DNA of 64,000 nucleotides from Metaphire vulgaris (taxonomy: Eukaryota; Annelida; Clitellata; Crassiclitellata; Megascolecidae): the NCBI GenBank assembly GCA_018105865.1, contig CM030840.1, forward strand, positions 8,686,006 to 8,750,005. The letters are read 5' to 3'. Position 1 is the stretch's first letter, and every line of letters begins with the position of its first letter. The position numbers and the translations under genes were made by a program. The notes beneath the pieces were generated by a model that made no database searches, had not been told where the DNA came from, and saw only the letters and a list, made by a program, of their open reading frames with translations. Below are positions 42,241-51,197 of this stretch, piece by piece.

Positions 42241-42705
42241 CGCTAACCGAGTAGTTTAGGAGTCGAGTAGCTTAGCGAGTACTCGCGTAAAACCGGAAAT
42301 ACATGATTTGCAAACGTTACACGTCACATAATGCTTATTATTTGCCTCATGGCCCTCATTTAACCAAAGCAGAACATTAGATACAGTTACATATAAATTT
42401 TTCGGATATTCGAGCGTTTTCAAATTTAGTATAACAGAAGTTACAGAACAGAAACTATTTTACCGGCACTGGCAAAAAATATGAGGTCTTCACTAGAGTT
42501 GGCTCACTGTGTACAACATCTTAGCTAACTGGGGCATAACGAATAAGAATAACCTAAATAAGACTGATTAATAATTATTTGTAACAAATAATGGTAGGCC
42601 AAATTTTAATAAAATTCTTTGGTTATTCTTTATTTATCTATTCTATTCTTTGTTTAGTTATTCAGTCTTGTGGTTGGTTCACTGTTCAGCACCATCTGGC
42701 CGAGT
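42241..42705. other. Unassigned A+T-rich sequence
   Basis: Begins with GGGCTGCGCTAACCGAGTAG and a repeated GAGTA word (42235-42290), suggesting one end of a hAT-like element, but no partner was found. The rest is A+T-rich without coding. Confidence 0.35.
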
Positions 42706-44514
42706 CAGGGGTCTCCAAAGTTTTTCAGCTACGGACCACATTGCTGACTTTTGACATGCACTAGAAATTAAGTTAATTAATTAAAATACAGCATACAAAG
42801 AATGAATAACTGACAACAGACTATTGCTGAAGTACAAATCGCACATGGGTGCTGTTTCGCCTTGTATTCGAATATTAAAAGTTTGCTTCATGCTCCTCAG
42901 GATTATGCTTCTGTTTTTCAAGTGACATGTAACTGATTAATTATAGGCCATATAAAAAATAGTTTTAATTTCCAATATCTTTTGATTGTTTGGCTTGCTC
43001 TTCCACACACAGAACCAATTGTCGAGTGTCCTGACAGAACTTTTGGTCTCGATGTCTTCGGAATACCAATTGAATTTTCACAGCTGTTCTAGTCTGTTGC
43101 ATCTCCTGTGTGGCCTTTTAGAGCAGTTCTGACGGTACTTGTTTGGATTTTGAGGACGGAAGCTTCATCGTCTGAACTCGTTGCACTTCAAGTGTCGCTC
43201 TCTTAATAGTGTCATTGTTGCACATGTAATCCTCTTCTTTTGCACCTACTTCAACAGAATCATAATCAATTTCTGCCCTGATGTGCCAATTTCTGCTCAG
43301 ATGTGCAGTGAACGGCCGAAGTAAAGGGATCTGTAGGCAAAGATGCCGTTCGACTGATCTCGAAGAACCTCATGAGCAAATCCTTCTATAATGTTTCAAA
43401 ATCCGGCAGGAATGGAGCTTTGTAATAGAAAACGGGACTGCCATTGGAATTGATTTTTTAAGAAAAGCGGATAACGCTGTGACAAACTCATGCTGATTGA
43501 TGTTGACGTTGACTCCATCACTGCGTTTGACATTTTATCATTCTTGGCGTTTTCAACAAATTGTCCACGCGCTGATATCGGCAAACAGCCATGTTGTCTC
43601 TGGGTTACGGTAATTTCAAGACTGGCATGACGGCAGCCGATTCGAACCACTCTGGGTAATTCTGGACAATTGCTCCTGCTCTCATTTTATTTTCAGAAAT
43701 AATTTCAAATTGAAGATCTAGATTGTTCTCTGGTGCCTGTCGTTGCTCAAACATAGGATCACTAAGGACTGCGGCGCTGTTATGGATCAGATGAGAGTGG
43801 TCTCTTTCACATTCTGGCGAATCAAGATTTTGCAGATGTGTAAGACATGTCAATGGTTTTTACATTATTCAAATCTTTAATTTGATTATCGCTCAAGTTT
43901 AGAGCAACAAGCTTTTGCCAATGATCCAGTGCTTCGAGTCCTTCAGAGATCTTGTTATCACTCAAATCAAGATCGTATAGATTTGGAAGAACCGAGAAAC
44001 CGATAGAAGTAGATATTTCGTCATTAGATAGGTTAAACAATCCAAGATTTGGCAGTTTTATAAAATTTGCCACGTAAAATCATTAAGATGCATGAATAGG
44101 TCTGCTAATTTCCAAAGCTATTCACTTTCTGTGAGCAACACCAGTGGATGGTTCCTGTCATTTAAGAATATCTAAATCTCACTTCGAAGAATAAAAAATC
44201 GAGTCATAACTTTCGCACAGCTAAACCATATCACTGAAGTTTGGTGAGGTAGGTCTGGAAATTCAGATTCATTCAATTTCCATCACAAAATCAACAATGA
44301 CTGAGTCAATGAGATAGCATATATACTATGGTAAGAGTAAGACAGCTCAAAGTTGAAGCAAGTTATAATTAAATTCTCTGTCTCTATGACACAGAGGGTG
44401 AAAAAAGAGATTCCTATAATAGATTTGCGCATGTTAATCATTTCCTGCCGCGGGCTGGATGAAAGGCCTTGGCGGGCAGTATCCGGCCCACAGGCCATAA
44501 TTTGGAGACCCCTA
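42706..44514. mobile_element. hAT element (1.8 kb) carrying an LRR gene fragment
   Basis: The left terminus CAGGGGTCTCCAAAG and the right TTTGGAGACCCCTA are inverted repeats. Flanking 8-mers GGCCGAGT (42698-42705) and GGCTAAGT (44515-44522) match at 6 of 8 bases, consistent with an aged hAT duplication. Near the right end GGCCCACAGGCCATAATTTG resembles the G+C-rich subtermini of charlie-type hATs. No transposase was found. The interior includes a minus-strand leucine-rich-repeat frame (43822-44073). Confidence 0.65.
43822..44073 (-). pseudogene. Leucine-rich-repeat fragment resembling ANP32
   Basis: The minus-strand open frame of 83 residues reads FIKLPNLGLFNLSNDEIS, then VLPNLYDLDLSDNKISEGLE and HWQKLVALNLSDNQIKDLNN. 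The LP.L..L.LSDN.IS.GLE.L......L..LNLS.N.IKDL pattern is that of ANP32-type acidic nuclear phosphoproteins, covering about two and a half LRRs. The frame is then lost, though an alternative frame (TCLTHLQNLDSPECERD) continues for about 80 residues. There is no acidic tail. It sits inside a hAT element, so it is probably a captured host fragment (inference). Another LRR protein could be the source. Confidence 0.6.
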
Positions 44515-44522
44515 GGCTAAGT

Positions 44523-45551
44523 CATCTGCAGATCACATAAGAGTTGGTTATGTACCGGTAATTTACATCTAATTTTAAAGTGTGAAAATAGGCCAATGAG
44601 ACCACCATGTTTAGTGCTACTGCTAACCCTAACCCTGCTTTGTATCATTAGACTGCAGGCATTTGCAGGTAAAATTTTTATTTTGATAATTGTACTTTGT
44701 TATAGTCAAAACCTATATGTCAGATGCAGTACCATTTGCAATGTCAGCTGAACCTGCATTGCAAAATTGTCCTAGCCTATCCTATGGAAGGTGTCATTCC
44801 CTGATTCAATTAAATATTAGATTCAGATTCAAACATAAGCAGCCACTTTAATTTGAGCAAAAATTTATTATTAGCAGGTCTAAGGGTGTCAATGGGTACC
44901 TGGAAACTACACTTTGGCATCCTATTACAAGGGCAGTAAAATTGGGTATGGTTACCTTTGGAAACATTACCATTATGTTACATCCCTATCCTTTCGTTGC
45001 AACTAAGGATAGAATCATTAGATACAGTACCCACAGGGGGGGAGTATGACACCATTTTGTTGTGGTGCTCGGATGGGGGAGTGTGACACCACTATGTCAC
45101 ACTCACTCTTCGGCCCCTGATAGAATCATTAGTTGCAGGGACGGGAGGGGTGTGACATAATGGTTGAGGTGGTCTATCATTAGCTGGGGTGCCTGGAGGT
45201 GGAGTGTGGTTATTTAGTTGGGTGTAGGGATAAGAGGTCACAATGGAGATTGTGCTAATCCAGTAGTGGCTACTTGTTTACCCAAAGAGTAAATTGATCA
45301 TCAAAACAATGATAGTCAAAGCAGAGACTATAAATTTAGCATCTTCTACAATTGTTTACCGGTATTAGACATTTTTATGCTATATCTATGATTCTATGCA
45401 TTTCTTGTCTTTGTTATCATTATGCATGTCTAAAATTTAAGTTTTGTCAAAATATTCTTATCATAAAATGAGCTCAGACAATAGGGATCTAGAATGCTTC
45501 ATTTGTAATACCTGGCATTAACACTATGGTGCATAATAAATCATCAATTCT

Positions 45552-45616
<65 letters not shown>

Positions 45617-45842
45617 AATAATAATAATAATTATTATTATTATATTTCCATATTTATTTAAAATAGTTGTTGATCATAAGAAAACCCATGGTTGTATGCA
45701 GTTTTTAAAGAAATAGTTATGAAATTGTGTATTCATAAGTTTGTTGGCGATTTTTATGGTGATCATGTGAATTTCATAAAAAGGTTGCAGTTATAACAAT
45801 TTTACTTACTTTTTGTTAATAAGGTGTTAATGTTTTCTGCAG
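44523..45842. other. Intron sequence with a (GAT)n-(AAT)n microsatellite
   Basis: A (GAT)n run of about 60 bases followed by (AAT)n/(ATT)n lies at 45553-45642. A G-rich AGGGGGGGGAGTATGACACC-like phrase recurs near 45034 and 45074 (GGGGGAGTGTGACACC). Otherwise nothing recognised. The acceptor for the last NUBP2 exon is TTTTCTGCAG at 45833-45842. Confidence 0.5.
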
Positions 45843-45967
45843 GCCGAATTCCCATATGTCCTCAGATTTCAAGATACCAGGATGGTCATGCAGAAAGTCT
45901 CAAATTATTTTCAGAGACAAATGAAGCAGATCCGATTGAAGCCATTGTTAAGAGACTTGTCAAATGA
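45843..45967 (+). CDS. NUBP2: NUBP2 terminal exon
   Basis: Two bases complete the glycine codon, then 40 codons and TGA at 45965-45967: RIPICPQISRYQDGHAESLK, LFSETNEADPIEAIVKRLVK. It aligns in position with the family's GSVPLDP...EG...F...P...... tail, but is divergent (GRIPICP in place of GSVPLDP), as expected for the least conserved end. The acceptor is a good polypyrimidine-CAG. Confidence 0.85.
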
Positions 45968-46859
45968 TTAATTGCTTGTTACTGATTCTGAAAAATGTTT
46001 CTTGAACTGTGACAATTATTCAGTTGTGAACTACTGAACATGAACTACTGAAAACTATTTTTTAGTCTTTTTCTTAAATATCAGCTTTTCAATTAGGAAT
46101 TTCACTTTGCTGCCTTAATGTCACAAGATTGATGGATTGATAGGCTTAAAGGCAGACAGACAGACAGATAGATATATAGATAGACGTTTTTAATCTTGTA
46201 AATGAATGAATTTACTGCAGAGAAAATAAATTTGTTTCCTGAAGTTCTAGGTCTGTATACCATTGTTGGTGTCAAATATTTGTGCAAAAAGAAGGTATTT
46301 ACAATGAAATGGTATGGCACCAGTTTTATTACACATGCCTTTTGGAATTGCAAGAAGAGTTTCACAAAATAGAAAATCTCTCAGACTAGCTTCTTCATTT
46401 GTTACATGTTTTAAGGTCCATATATTAGTACTGGTATTACACATGTGTTGAGAATTCTTATTGTTTTAGGCAGTGATGCAGATTGGATGTTTTTCGAATC
46501 TTAAAAATTTTTTGAATTAGTTTTTTGCAATAATTCGAAACTGTCTGCGAAAAATATTTTATCTTTCTATAATTTTTAAATTACTTTGTTCTGGCTTAAG
46601 TCGGTATATTTTCCTTATTCTATTTTTGCTATTTGTTTTAATAACTTGACTAGTTATGTTTGATCTGCTATTATCGTTCACTTATTGCCGTTATAGTCAT
46701 TGATTTATTATTTATGGCAGGCTTTCTTGTCTTTCCTTAAATTATAATTAATTATTGTTTCCAAACTAATATCAGTTGGCACTATTCAGCTCCTGCTGAG
46801 CTTGTGATTTGCTGCATAAGCTGAATAAAAACTTTGCTTTCTTTACATCTTGATTAGTT
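45968..46859. other. NUBP2 3' flank and LINE 5' region
   Basis: Contains the presumed NUBP2 3' untranslated region and A+T-rich sequence. The last 200 or so bases are probably the 5' untranslated part of the following LINE. No other feature seen. Confidence 0.45.
46225..46230 (+). promoter_or_regulatory. NUBP2: Candidate NUBP2 polyadenylation signal AATAAA
   Basis: First canonical AATAAA downstream of the stop, about 258 bases after it. It lies just beyond a short GACA/GATA repeat (46153-46185). Assignment rests on position only. Confidence 0.4.
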
Positions 46860-46875
46860 CTTGCCTGCTTTTGAC

Positions 46876-47220
46876 ATGATGAGATCAATGCCATTATTAT
46901 TTGCATTATTCCTGTTTCTTGCGAGCTGTCGCCTAAATTGGAATCATTCTACATATGTTTTTGATTATGGATATGTCAGAGTTTTGAATTCTGGTTGTTT
47001 TATATTCAAAAACCTTGCTTGCTTCAATCTATTTAACTGCATTCCATCTTCATTTTTGTCAATTTCTGCTAGGTCATTATTATTAAACAGATGTGATATA
47101 TCTCTTGATAAGCATAAACGCTCCAAATCCATAAGAAGATTTGCTAGTAAATCAAATCTTGCTGCTTTATTGCTTCTTCTCTTAGTCCTTTCTGGGGATG
47201 TTGAATTAAATCCTGGTCCT
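46876..47220 (+). pseudogene. LINE N-terminal leader ending in a 2A-like sequence
   Basis: From the ATG at 46876, MMRSMPLLFALFLFLASC looks like a signal peptide or membrane segment. The leader continues for about 115 residues and ends NLAALLLLLLVLSGDVELNP followed by G and P. D-V-E-x-N-P-G-P is the signature of 2A-like ribosome-skipping peptides. In known cases the chain breaks between the final G and P (here 47217/47218), releasing the downstream enzyme separately. Such N-terminal 2A-like sequences are documented in CR1/L2-type LINEs of sea urchin, lancelet and molluscs. The activity of this one is inferred. Confidence 0.8.
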
Positions 47221-50102
47221 GCTTCTTCAAAACCCGGCCATCCAAGATCATCTTTTCCAAAATATCTTAAATACCTCCACCTTAATATTTGCTCACTGAG
47301 AAACAAATCATCCTCACTTCATAATTTTCTATGCCAAAATCACATTGATATTGTTTCATTAAATGAAACTTGGTTACAGCCATCAGATACTTGTTCTTTT
47401 CTTGCAGACATTATACCACCTGGCTTCCGAATGATAAATGAACCTCCCCAAACTAGATTTGGTGGAGGAGTTGCATTTCTTTTAAAATCTGATTTGAAAT
47501 TAATTAAGAAGCCCTTACCTATCCCTTGTCCAAAAAGCTTTGAAGCTGTAATGGCTGTACTTGAATCGGGTAACAAACGTATAACATTTATAAATATATA
47601 TCGACCTCCTTCACTGTCTCATTCTGAATTTTTTGTGAATTTCAGTCCCTGTTGGAAATTATAATATCTTCATCATCTGAATTAATTATATCTGGAGATT
47701 TTAATTTTCATATGGATGTGAAGAATAATCTTTCATCTAATTTGGATGATATTTTCACTTCCTTTGACCTTCACCAGCATGTTTCCTTTCCTACCCATGA
47801 TAAGGGGCACCTTCTGGACCTCTTGATCACCAGGTCAAATTCAACAATTTTATCCAAAATCTCTCCCTGTGAAACTTATTTATCAGATCACATTGGTTTG
47901 TCTGCTAAGATTACTTTTCCTCATAAATATCCACCTTTATATAAAATTGTAAAATTTCGACCATGGTCTAAACTTGATTTAATAGCCTTTAAGACTACTA
48001 TTTCTACCTCTGAATTATTTACTAATCCTGCAGAGACTGCTTCTGAATTTGCAACCCAATTTACCTCAGTTCTTCTTAATATTCTTGATACACTTATTCC
48101 TTTTAAAACTAAAAAGGTTGTAACCCGACCACCTCAACCTTGGTTCAATTCTGACATTGCTGAAGCTAGGCGATGTCGCAGCCAATTGGAACGACGATGG
48201 AAGTCTTCTCGCCTACCGAGTGACAGGCAGAAATTTAGGGACCAATGCAAAATTGTCCGTAAATTAATTTCTTTAACTAAATCCAACTATTTAACTAATC
48301 TTGTCACGCAAAATTCCTCAAATCCTCGTCTACTCTGGAAATCTCTAAATAGCATTCTTCATAGGGAAAAGTCAAGTGTCACACCTGGTTCCTTCTCTTT
48401 ATCATCACTCCCAGATGTCTTCTGCCAATTTTTCTCCAATAAAATATCTACCATTCGCCTAAAATTTCAGATCATTTCTTCTACTGGTTTCTCTTTTCCA
48501 AAATCCCCACCAACTTCTCTTAATTCCTTTAAACCTACCACCCTTAATGAAGTTTGCCAGATAATCTTTACATCACCAATTAGTCAGTGTACCCTTGATG
48601 TCCTACCAACTCAAATCCTCAGAGATTGTTTTGATGTTTTAGGTCCAATAATAACAAACTTCATAAATCTTTCATTGCTTGAAGGGTGTTTCCCCTCTGC
48701 ATTCGCTCATGCAGTTGTTCACCCACTACTTAAAAAGCCATCTCTCTCTCCTGACGACTTGTCTAACTATAGACCTATATCTAATCTTAATTTCTTATCG
48801 AAAATTCTTGAAAGGATTGTTGCTAAGCAAATGCATGCTCATTTGTGTTCTAGTCCACATTACCTCCCTTTCCAGTCTGCTTACCGAAAATACCACTATA
48901 CCGAAACAGCTCTGTTGGCAGTCCATGATCTTATTGTTCGGGCTATTGATGCTGGAAAAGTTACTGCTCTTTTACTTCTTGACCTATCTGCCGCCTTTGA
49001 TACTGTTGATCATTCTATTCTTCTTCATCGTCTTGAACATTGGTTTGGAATCTCTGACATTGCTTTACATTGGTTTTCTTCATAATTATATCCCCGCACT
49101 CAATCAGTGATAATAAATGAGAATCTCTCAACTCCCACTGATCTGTCTTGGGGTGTCCCTCAAGGCTCGGTTCTTGGACCGCTGTTATTTACTCTCTATA
49201 CAACCCCTTTGGGTTCACTTCTTGATGAACATCAAGTGGCGTATCATCTTTATGCTGATGATACTCAAATTCTCATCTCTTTTGATCAATCTTCTTCAAA
49301 CTCATCCCTTAAGACTCTATCCACTGTCTTTACTAATATTCAGTCGTGGATGGATTCAAATAAGCTTCTTTTGAATTCATCAAAAACAGAGTTCTTGCTA
49401 TTAGGTACTCCAGCTCAATTGACTAAATTTGAATCTCTGAAATCCGTAGTATTAGGAGATTCCACTGTTGTCCCTAGAAGTACTTCTGCTCGCAACCTTG
49501 GTGTGATATTTGACTCTTCTCTCTCTTTTACTAGTCACATAAATTCAGTCTGCAAAATTTCTCATTATCACATTCGGGACATCTATCGCATCAGACATCT
49601 CCTCCCTAAGCCTGTTCTTATTCAGTTAGCCAATGCATTGGTATCTAGTCGCCTCGATTATTGCAATTCCCTGCTTTTTGGCATCACAAATTCAAATATG
49701 CAGAAACTCCAGAGATTACAAAATTCCTTAGTTAGAGTAAAATCCAAAACTCCAAGATTTGAACATATAACTCCAGCTAGACAGTCCCTACATTGGCTTC
49801 CTATCAAATACCGAATTAATTATAAAATTTGTCTTTTGGTATTTAAAACCATATCATATAATGAACCCTATTACCTTAAGATGCGACTAATCCCTCGACC
49901 TACTATTCAATCAACTAGGTATTCGGCAGGACTTTCATTTGTTGTTCCTTATTCTCACACTGTCATTGGCATTAGTTGTTTCTCAGTGTGTGGCCCTAAG
50001 CTTTGGAATTCATTACCAATATCACTTCGTAAAACTAAAAATTTATCATCTTTTAGATCTGGTCTTAAAACTTACTTGTTTGACTTGGCTTATCCCCCTT
50101 AG
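47221..50102 (+). pseudogene. LINE endonuclease-reverse transcriptase
   Basis: Endonuclease motifs in order: LKYLHLNICSLRNKSSSLHN, DIVSLNETWLQPSD, FGGGVAFLLKSDL, FINIYRPPS; after the frameshift ELIISGDFNFHMD, HLLDLLITRSN, YLSDHIGLSAKI. RT motifs: [74 protein letters not shown] (intact YADD), [23 protein letters not shown], then the C-terminal [20 protein letters not shown] and [16 protein letters not shown] with a stop at 50100-50102. The frameshift sits at a run of six T, so a sequencing or assembly error is possible. Confidence 0.88.
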
Positions 50103-50310
50103 ATTGCTCCCCCGCTGTTCTGACTGATCTTCCGGATTGACCTGGCTCTAATTCTATTTGGATTTGGTGCGCCATCGGCTGATGCCCTGGACATTATGAT
50201 AGTGGCGCCATAGAAGTTTATTGATTGTCGTGTCTTATGAAAATTTCGGTATATACACGGTGGCCTGTTGAATGAAGATCCTGCCATTGCTATTTTTCTT
50301 TTAATCTCAG

Positions 50311-50531
50311 AGGGGCGTGATTGGACACTTACAAGCCACGCCTCAGCCAATAGCGTAGCTGCTATAGTCTACATTATATATTCTATAGAGTAGTTAGTTT
50401 CAGCGTCAGTCGCTCTCACACAGTCGAATACTCTCACTCCGTTGCGTCCTGGATACGAACATTAATAACTAATATAGAAAGTTATAATACATCTGTGTTG
50501 ATCATAGTTATAGGCGTTAGGAAACGCCACT
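50311..50531 (+). repeat. 5' LTR of the Ty3/gypsy element
   Basis: About 221 bases, aligning with 54819-55053 nearly throughout (GTGATTGGACACTTA, AGCCACGCCTCAGCC, TATATTCTATAGAGTAG, CTGGATACGAACATTAATAA). Its first three bases are AGG where the 3' LTR has TGT, and its last base is T where the 3' LTR has A. A 14-base stretch present in the 3' LTR is missing. Confidence 0.92.
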
Positions 50532-50547
50532 TGGTGTCATCAGCGGA
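50532..50547 (+). other. Candidate primer-binding site
   Basis: TGGTGTCATCAGCGGA directly follows the 5' LTR. The first seven bases fit the CCA-bearing 3' end of a tRNA whose last residues are GACACCA, as in many tRNA-Leu; further matches are imperfect. Confidence 0.55.
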
Positions 50548-50597
50548 AAAGAACTCACAGCCTTGCGTTTAATAAAAAAAAGTGAACATTAGTTACT

Positions 50598-51197
50598 ATG
50601 GCGACCAGATCGAACATTCCTCTGCCGGAGAAACTGGATCTGAATGCGGCGAACTTATGTGTGGAGTTCCGTCGATTCCAGGGCCAATGGAAAAATTATT
50701 GTATCGCTGCGAAAGTGTCTGGAGAAACTGCAGAAGTTCAGGCTGCGACTCTCCTAGCCTGCATTGGATCCGACGCATACGTCACTTTTGAGTCGATGAC
50801 GTTGACTGAGGAGCAACGGAAGAGTACGACTGACATTCTAGAGGCCTTCGAACGGTACTGCGTTGGCGAGTTGAATGAGGTCTACGAGAGATACTTGTTC
50901 AACACCAGGAAACAGAGTCCTGGTGAATCGTTCGATGTATTCGCTGCCGATTTGCGACGCCTCGTCCGCTCGTGTGGATTCGGTGCAGCGGAGTCTTCAA
51001 TGATTCGCGACCGTATTGTCCTTGGGATCCACGACGACGTAACCCGCCGGAAACTGCTTGGGACGCAAGGACTCGACCTTCAAAAGGCCATCGACGTCTG
51101 CAAGGCACAATTAAGAGGCGACCGCCCGCCAATTCAAAGCCATCACGGAGACGGGAGCAGTCAACGCTTTGCGTCGCGACCCTCCGCCTCGCCGTGA
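50598..51197 (+). pseudogene. Ty3/gypsy gag, N-terminal part
   Basis: Open frame of 199 residues starting MATRSNIPLPEKLDLNAANL. The capsid-like region has FRRFQGQWKNYCIAAKVSGE, ILEAFERYCVGELNEVYERY and FNTRKQSPGESFDVFAADLR, typical of gag retrotransposon domains. It runs into a TGA at 51195-51197. The zinc-knuckle part continues in the +1 frame, so a shift near 51170-51195 separates the two. Confidence 0.85.

Larger units (their letters stand above)
2399..45967 (+). other. NUBP2: NUBP2 locus (five 3' exons of a larger gene)
   Basis: Host gene spanning at least 43.6 kb of the window. NUBP2 (yeast Cfd1) pairs with NUBP1 (Nbp35) as the cytosolic scaffold that assembles 4Fe-4S clusters for cytosolic and nuclear proteins. 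About 190 residues, roughly the C-terminal two thirds of the family's usual 270 or so, are recovered in order from five exons with compatible phases (2, 2, 0, 0, 2 bases taken to complete a codon). The Walker A exon is not in the window and should lie upstream. The introns are about 20.8, 4.2, 3.6 and 14.4 kb, nearly all transposon-derived. No break was seen in any exon, so the gene is probably functional. Confidence 0.9.
46860..50225 (+). mobile_element. Nearly full-length CR1/L2-type LINE
   Basis: A single open-frame design with N-terminal leader, 2A-like sequence, endonuclease and reverse transcriptase, interrupted by only two lesions: a one-base shift near 47630-47640 and an in-frame TAA at 49083-49085. 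The 3' region ends near GGCGCCATAGAAGTTTATT at about 50222, matching the GGCGCTATAGAA ends of older CR1/L2 copies here. A Ty3/gypsy element begins 85 or so bases downstream. It looks like the youngest LINE in the window. Confidence 0.85.

Noticed and set aside
44620..44640. CTAACCCTAACCCTGC, telomere-like repeat
   Set aside because: Only about two units; too short to indicate a telomere or interstitial telomeric array.
46153..46185. GACA/GATA run after the NUBP2 stop as a regulatory element
   Set aside because: Simple microsatellite; nothing in the sequence supports a function.
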